Virus record (IMG/VR): IMGVR_UViG_3300042691_048001
Coordinates: 1-33,085 of that record
DNA: 33,085 bases
Direction: 5' to 3' (one strand)
Source: a virus
The notes under the pieces were generated by a model. It saw only the letters and a program-made list of their open reading frames with translations, ran no database searches and had not been told where the DNA came from. Shown piece by piece: positions 29,222-33,085 of this stretch (the first letter of the stretch is position 1; each line of letters opens with the position of its first letter). Both the position numbers and the translations under genes were made by a program.

Positions 29222-29572
29222 TTAAATTTCTTCTGAGTTGATTTTAGTTAATAAAAGAATTTGGTTTTTTAACTCTACATTTTCTTCTCTTAATATTTCA
29301 ATTTCACTTTGTAAATCTTCTAAATTAAAACCTAAAGCTTCTAAACTTTTTGAAGCTAAATATAAATGAGATTGATCAGAACCTGATGGAGGAATTGAAA
29401 AATAATACTGTTCATATAAAAGAAAAAAATCATTAAGTGGAGCGGTAACAGTTTTTTTAGTTGGATTAATAACTTTAGGAAATTTAACTAATTGATTAAA
29501 TTCAGTATCAATAACCTCTCTAATATTTTCTGAATAGATACGTTTAGTTATTTTGACATTTTGCTCACTCAT
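29222..29572 (-). CDS. Small coiled-coil protein in baseplate block
   Basis: The protein has 116 residues. The N-terminal half (NVKITKRIYSENIREVIDTE, FFLLYEQYYFSIPPSGS) is followed by a clear heptad-rich helix LEDLQSEIEILREENVEL that continues to NQILLLTKINSEEI. No family is recognised. Its start codon overlaps no neighbour but is only 3 bases after the upstream stop (TAACCATG), so it is likely coupled. A coiled-coil connector or chaperone for the following 1605-residue protein is a reasonable inference. Confidence 0.72.
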   Translation of the reverse strand: MSEQNVKITKRIYSENIREVIDTEFNQLVKFPKVINPTKKTVTAPLNDFFLLYEQYYFSIPPSGSDQSHLYLASKSLEALGFNLEDLQSEIEILREENVELKNQILLLTKINSEEI

Positions 29573-29574
29573 GG

Positions 29575-30654
29575 TTATACAGTTTGATTTACTTTAAAAT
29601 AGTAATCATCATCATAAATGTATGTACCTCCATTAATTATAGATTTAATTTGTATTTTATAATAACGATCAGGTTCTAATCCATTCATATGCATCATAAA
29701 ATAACTACTTGTAACATCATTACTTAATTGAGTAGAAGAATCAAATTCAGTAACTATTAAATTTGATTGTAAATCTATAATTGAATAATAAGAAGATGTT
29801 GGTAATAATTTATTATATTTATAAAGAGATTCATTAACATATATACGTGGAGGATATTTTTCTCTAGCATATACTCTAAATCTCACATATTCATTATCAT
29901 AAAATATATTTTTATTATTACTAATAGCTATATTTAATTCTTCATTAGGAATATATTGTGTTGTTCCAGGATTGAATGTACTATCATTCCATTTAAATTC
30001 CAAATAAGGAGAATAAATAGTATTAGTATCTCTTGAAAAGAAGTTAAAAACATATTCATAATTAGGATCAAATTCAATAGATCCAGTGTTACGAATAATA
30101 AATCCATTATTCGGTATAATACTAGCTGTATACCATCCTATAAATTGTGTAACATTAATATTAATATCTTTAGTTGAAAAATAATTAAAAGATTGACTAA
30201 CACTAGCTGTATACCAACTAGCACCTCCAGGGCTTTCTATAAAATATGATGATGTTACTCCTGATGGGAATCCTGATATAGCCCATGGATTTGTTTTGTT
30301 TGAATTTCTATAAATCCAACTACATCCATCTGTTATTTCAGGATCATTATTAAATCTTCCTGTACCCATATCCCAACTTTCATAAAGAGGATTTACAAGA
30401 ATATCAAAATTAGTTGGTATTCCTTCTACAGCAGAATTATATAATTTTAATGAAGCTGTAAAATTAGGTCCTGATTTAGATATAGCATTAGCTATATCAT
30501 TATTATCAAATTTAATTAATATTCTACTTGTTGAAGAGGAAATTGGAGATTCATATTTAGATAAATCTAAAATAGAATCTAATCCTGCATTTAAAGTATT
30601 ATAATTTGTATAAATTGTCGCATCCTGTGATGGAAATATTTTGTAAACTCCCAT
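29575..30654 (-). CDS. Virion structural protein with CBM96/DNRLRE-like N-terminal domain
   Basis: The protein has 359 residues. IFPSQDATIYTNYNTLNAGL, SRILIKFDNNDI, ASLKLYNSAV and NPLYESWDMGTG follow the order of strands in DNRLRE/CBM96-type domains, where D-A-x-I/V...N-x-G...L-I-K-F-D...L-x-L-Y...W is typical. These domains are usually carbohydrate-binding in secreted proteins. The C-terminal ~140 residues (YVRFRVYAREKYPPRIYVNE, HMNGLEPDRYYKIQIKS) are Ig/fibronectin-like. It is placed directly after gp6, suggesting a baseplate-associated protein, possibly contacting surface glycans. Assignment to the family is by eye only. Confidence 0.7.
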   Translation of the reverse strand: MGVYKIFPSQDATIYTNYNTLNAGLDSILDLSKYESPISSSTSRILIKFDNNDIANAISKSGPNFTASLKLYNSAVEGIPTNFDILVNPLYESWDMGTGRFNNDPEITDGCSWIYRNSNKTNPWAISGFPSGVTSSYFIESPGGASWYTASVSQSFNYFSTKDININVTQFIGWYTASIIPNNGFIIRNTGSIEFDPNYEYVFNFFSRDTNTIYSPYLEFKWNDSTFNPGTTQYIPNEELNIAISNNKNIFYDNEYVRFRVYAREKYPPRIYVNESLYKYNKLLPTSSYYSIIDLQSNLIVTEFDSSTQLSNDVTSSYFMMHMNGLEPDRYYKIQIKSIINGGTYIYDDDYYFKVNQTV

Positions 30655-30675
30655 TTATATTAATATTAAGTCTAA

Positions 30676-30683
30676 TATAAATA
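30676..30683 (+). promoter_or_regulatory. TATAAATA box in gap after gp6
   Basis: Plus-strand TATAAATA in the 46-base gap between the gp6 stop and the ATG at 30654; coding strand reads TATTTATA then TTAGACTTAATATT. One of the seven intergenic NATAAATA boxes. The longest gap in the structural block, so a promoter here is plausible. Confidence 0.38.
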
Positions 30684-30700
30684 TACAATTATATGAAAGT

Positions 30701-32575
30701 TTAATAAGCTGTTACACGTCCATAAATGTCAGTATCAGGAAATCTAACTTCAAATATCATAGGATCTAATGAAGGATATACAACTCCTTGTTTTGTAGCT
30801 GCTTTAATATCATAAGAATATGGAGAATAATTACCTCCAGCTAAATTTTCAATATCTACTTTTAAAACAGATTGAACACCTTTAATTGATCCTATTAAAT
30901 TATATATATCTGAATATATAATAGGTTGATTGATTTGCCATTTAGATATATCAAAATAATCCTTTAAAGCATTAATACATTTTGTTAATACTTCTTGTGA
31001 GTTATAAGCTGGGAGAACTGATATATCAAAATTAACTTTTATATTAGCGTAATATGCGTCTTTAATAATAATAGCATCACTCATCATTTTATTATATGAT
31101 AAGTATGTTTTTAGATTTTGTTTTAAAACTTGACTAGCTCTAGTTATTTTATCTTCTAAATTAGTTGATAAAATATAAATAGATAAAGCTAATGGATTAT
31201 TATTTATAAAATTTTGTTTATCTGTATCATTAGCTACTAAAAAATCTTGAGTTACATAAGCCTTACTTATATGTCCGTATTTAGAAGGCATTGATAGTGT
31301 TCTAATCAAATAATCAGCTTTTGTAACATTTCTATTTTGAGTAGGAAAATTAGCTAATGCCTGTAAACGGATTTGTTCAACTGTTTCTCCTGATCCTCCT
31401 CCTGATGAAGGTTGATTATTATTAAATCTTACAGAACCTAAAACTATATTTTTAATAGTGTTATTTATATTAAATCCATTAATATCAATATTTACACTAT
31501 CATTTAAACCAATATCGTTAGCTGGTAGATTAGTTTCAGCACCTCCTCCAACTAAATATACCACAGTTAATGTTGTATTAGAAGGAGCTATACCATATTC
31601 ATTTGTGTACATAAAATTAGATGGATCATAAGCCATAAACATTTTAGACACACCATCAACTAATCCCATACCAACATTATCAGGATTAGGTATAATATTT
31701 TCATCAGGTGTAGATGTAACTCCACTTCCAAATTCAATTATTAAATTATTTTCATCATTAAACCGAGTAGAAAATCGTCTATCAACTCTTTTTAAACGCA
31801 GTAAAAAACGAGCTTTATCTTTTTCAGTATAGTAATTAGGCTCATTTATAGGCAAGTTAAGAGTTTCATCAAATATAGTATCTTGAGCTAAATAAGGTAC
31901 TTCATACCAAGTATTATTATCACTATCTGTTATGCTTACTATTTTAATAATATCTGAATCATTAATAGTTACAGTTGGAAATTGCTCAGGAATACCGAAA
32001 GAAAATGAAGCTGTTTTAAATGTTCCTGATATAGCTTTTACTTGTTTTTTAAGTAAATAAAATTGAGGATCTGAAGTATTAGCAAAATATTGATAAATAC
32101 TTATATCAGTTTTATCAATTGAAGAAGAAAATCTAAAATCAACAGAATCTTGTGTTATGAAAGTTATTGATGGATTAGAAATTGATTTAATTGAAGAATT
32201 TTCTCTAATTATAGAAGCATATCTCCAATCTGGAGCAAACTTAAGAGACGCGTCTGATGGTAATAATTGGAAAACTGTAAGGTTAGCTGTTGATACTGAT
32301 GTTACTTTAGGTCTATATCCTAAATTATAAGCTAATGCCATTATATTTTTCTTCTCCTGAGCGTATAAAAGTAATGTTTCTTGGAGTTGATTATCAGTGT
32401 AAAATGATAAAACATCTCCAACATACGCAGCCATATCCATAAACATATTTCCAGGAGAAGAAGGACTAAAGTCCATGTAACTATTTTGAAAATAAGTTCT
32501 AGCGTAGTTTACTAAATCTTGTTTTAAAGTTACAAAATCTTTATCAAAATATTTTATATCGGGTACATTAGCCAT
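30701..32575 (-). CDS. 6: Baseplate wedge protein gp6-like (baseplate J family)
   Basis: The protein has 624 residues, close to T4 gp6 (660). The N-terminal segment MANVPDIKYFDKDFVTLKQD, with YMDFSPSSPGNMF and MDMAAYVGDVLSFYTDNQ, is the signature of T4-like gp6. RPKVTSVSTANLTVFQLLPS follows. The central region has EQIRLQALANFPTQNRNVTK, with the A-D-Y-L-I-R-T motif typical of baseplate J proteins. The C-terminal ~100 residues contain IYSDIYNLIGSIKGVQSV. gp6 dimers form the wedge ring that clamps gp7 and gp53 in T4. It abuts gp25 with one base between the genes. Confidence 0.92.
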   Translation of the reverse strand: MANVPDIKYFDKDFVTLKQDLVNYARTYFQNSYMDFSPSSPGNMFMDMAAYVGDVLSFYTDNQLQETLLLYAQEKKNIMALAYNLGYRPKVTSVSTANLTVFQLLPSDASLKFAPDWRYASIIRENSSIKSISNPSITFITQDSVDFRFSSSIDKTDISIYQYFANTSDPQFYLLKKQVKAISGTFKTASFSFGIPEQFPTVTINDSDIIKIVSITDSDNNTWYEVPYLAQDTIFDETLNLPINEPNYYTEKDKARFLLRLKRVDRRFSTRFNDENNLIIEFGSGVTSTPDENIIPNPDNVGMGLVDGVSKMFMAYDPSNFMYTNEYGIAPSNTTLTVVYLVGGGAETNLPANDIGLNDSVNIDINGFNINNTIKNIVLGSVRFNNNQPSSGGGSGETVEQIRLQALANFPTQNRNVTKADYLIRTLSMPSKYGHISKAYVTQDFLVANDTDKQNFINNNPLALSIYILSTNLEDKITRASQVLKQNLKTYLSYNKMMSDAIIIKDAYYANIKVNFDISVLPAYNSQEVLTKCINALKDYFDISKWQINQPIIYSDIYNLIGSIKGVQSVLKVDIENLAGGNYSPYSYDIKAATKQGVVYPSLDPMIFEVRFPDTDIYGRVTAY

Positions 32576-32576
32576 A

Positions 32577-33023
32577 TTATTGAATAAATGTTATTTGTTG
32601 ATCAGTATTGTTAAGTATAGTTGTCATATCTACATTTATATTTAAAACATCATTTCCTTCAGGAACAGAATAGTCAATTTGTATATTCACTAAATTTTGA
32701 CTATAAAATTTTTTTACTCTTATATCATTAATAATAATACCAGGAACATATTCTTGTATTTCTTCTCTTAATAATTCTCTTAAATTATCAAAACTATCTA
32801 TATTTTCAAATAAATATGCTCTTACATTTCCACCAAATTCAGGATCAAAAACACGCTCTCCTTTATTTGTTAAAATAAAGTTAATTAAATTAGATTTTAC
32901 TTGATCTTTAGTTGTGTAATTTTGAAAAAAAATATCATACCCATTAGTATAAAAAATACTAATCCCTAAACCTCTAGGTTTAGGAGTTACAGCATTAGGT
33001 ATAGAAAAAACAGGCCTATTCAT
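32577..33023 (-). CDS. 25: Baseplate wedge protein gp25-like
   Basis: The protein has 148 residues, about the T4 gp25 size (132). DQVKSNLINFILTNKGERVF and PEFGGNVRAYLFENIDS hold the invariant N...L-x-T-x-x-G-E-R-x-x-x-P-E-F-G-x-x-L/V core of the gp25/GpW family. REEIQEYVPGIIINDIRVKK and NIQIDYSVPEGND complete the fold. In T4 gp25 sits at the inner baseplate and sheath initiation. AAGGACAAAT upstream is one of the best Shine-Dalgarno sequences in the window. The ATG overlaps the TGA of the partial gene to its right (ATGA). Confidence 0.92.
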   Translation of the reverse strand: MNRPVFSIPNAVTPKPRGLGISIFYTNGYDIFFQNYTTKDQVKSNLINFILTNKGERVFDPEFGGNVRAYLFENIDSFDNLRELLREEIQEYVPGIIINDIRVKKFYSQNLVNIQIDYSVPEGNDVLNINVDMTTILNNTDQQITFIQ

Positions 33024-33085
33024 ATTTGTCCTTTTTCTTTCATTGTTTTCATCAAGTTACTAAAATCAGGTACAACATCAATTCT
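33020..33085 (-). CDS. C-terminal fragment of an upstream gene
   Basis: The last 21 codons of an open frame enter from the right edge and end in TGA overlapping the gp25 start. They read RIDVVPDFSNLMKTMKEKGQ plus Ile. The tight ATGA coupling to gp25 shows it belongs to the same structural operon. Too short to identify. Confidence 0.6.
   Translation of the reverse strand, partial: RIDVVPDFSNLMKTMKEKGQI

Overview
The window is an AT-rich segment of a contractile-tailed (T4-type) phage genome. Every supportable gene reads leftwards on the minus strand, mostly with 1-4 base overlaps or very short gaps. T4 affiliation rests on adjacent gp25-like and gp6-like baseplate wedge genes at the right edge and a T4-type primase (zinc ribbon plus TOPRIM). 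Most starts lack a Shine-Dalgarno sequence and follow A/T-rich leaders. With the low GC, this hints at a Bacteroidota-like or other low-GC aquatic host, but the window contains no host gene that would prove it. No tRNA, rRNA, CRISPR, integrase or insertion sequence was seen, and no stretch over 300 bases lacks a gene.

Layout in the direction of transcription (right to left). (1) 33085-22627: baseplate and tail structure: gp25, gp6, a carbohydrate-binding-module-like protein, a coiled-coil protein, a 1605-residue protein with a LamG-like domain, and two further structural proteins. (2) 22616-15164: three consecutive proteins built on long Thr/Pro/Ser repeat stalks (TPS; ITPSVTPS-type) that separate small globular or Cys-containing modules; one has 1728 residues. 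They are probably tail or baseplate appendages. (3) 15148-12984: a free-standing GIY-YIG nuclease, the primase and a RecB/Cas4-like PD-(D/E)XK nuclease. (4) 12929-11267: six small genes, each preceded by a near-identical promoter-like cassette (TTGACC, exactly 24 bases, TATAAT or a close variant), ending in a triple AT-hook protein. (5) 11237-430: a cluster of accessory and possibly virion-borne genes: a P-loop kinase, a three-domain fusion (nucleotidyltransferase, zincin, HAD phosphatase), a zinc-ribbon protein, a membrane-anchored GAF-like protein, a Dps/ferritin-like protein, an amidase endolysin and several conserved phage proteins of unknown function. (6) A partial conserved phage gene runs off the left edge.

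The best candidate for something undescribed is in region 5. At least nine otherwise unrelated proteins begin with a short leader (MKIRIKE, MKQxINE, MKLTNILLE, MIKLINILKE and similar) that ends in (I/L)-x-E within the first 7-13 residues. This matches the known T4 capsid-targeting/prohead-protease pattern, so the cluster may encode a cargo set packaged in the head and injected with the DNA. The other leading observations are the promoter cassette array and the modular TPS-stalk proteins with duplicated and inserted domains.
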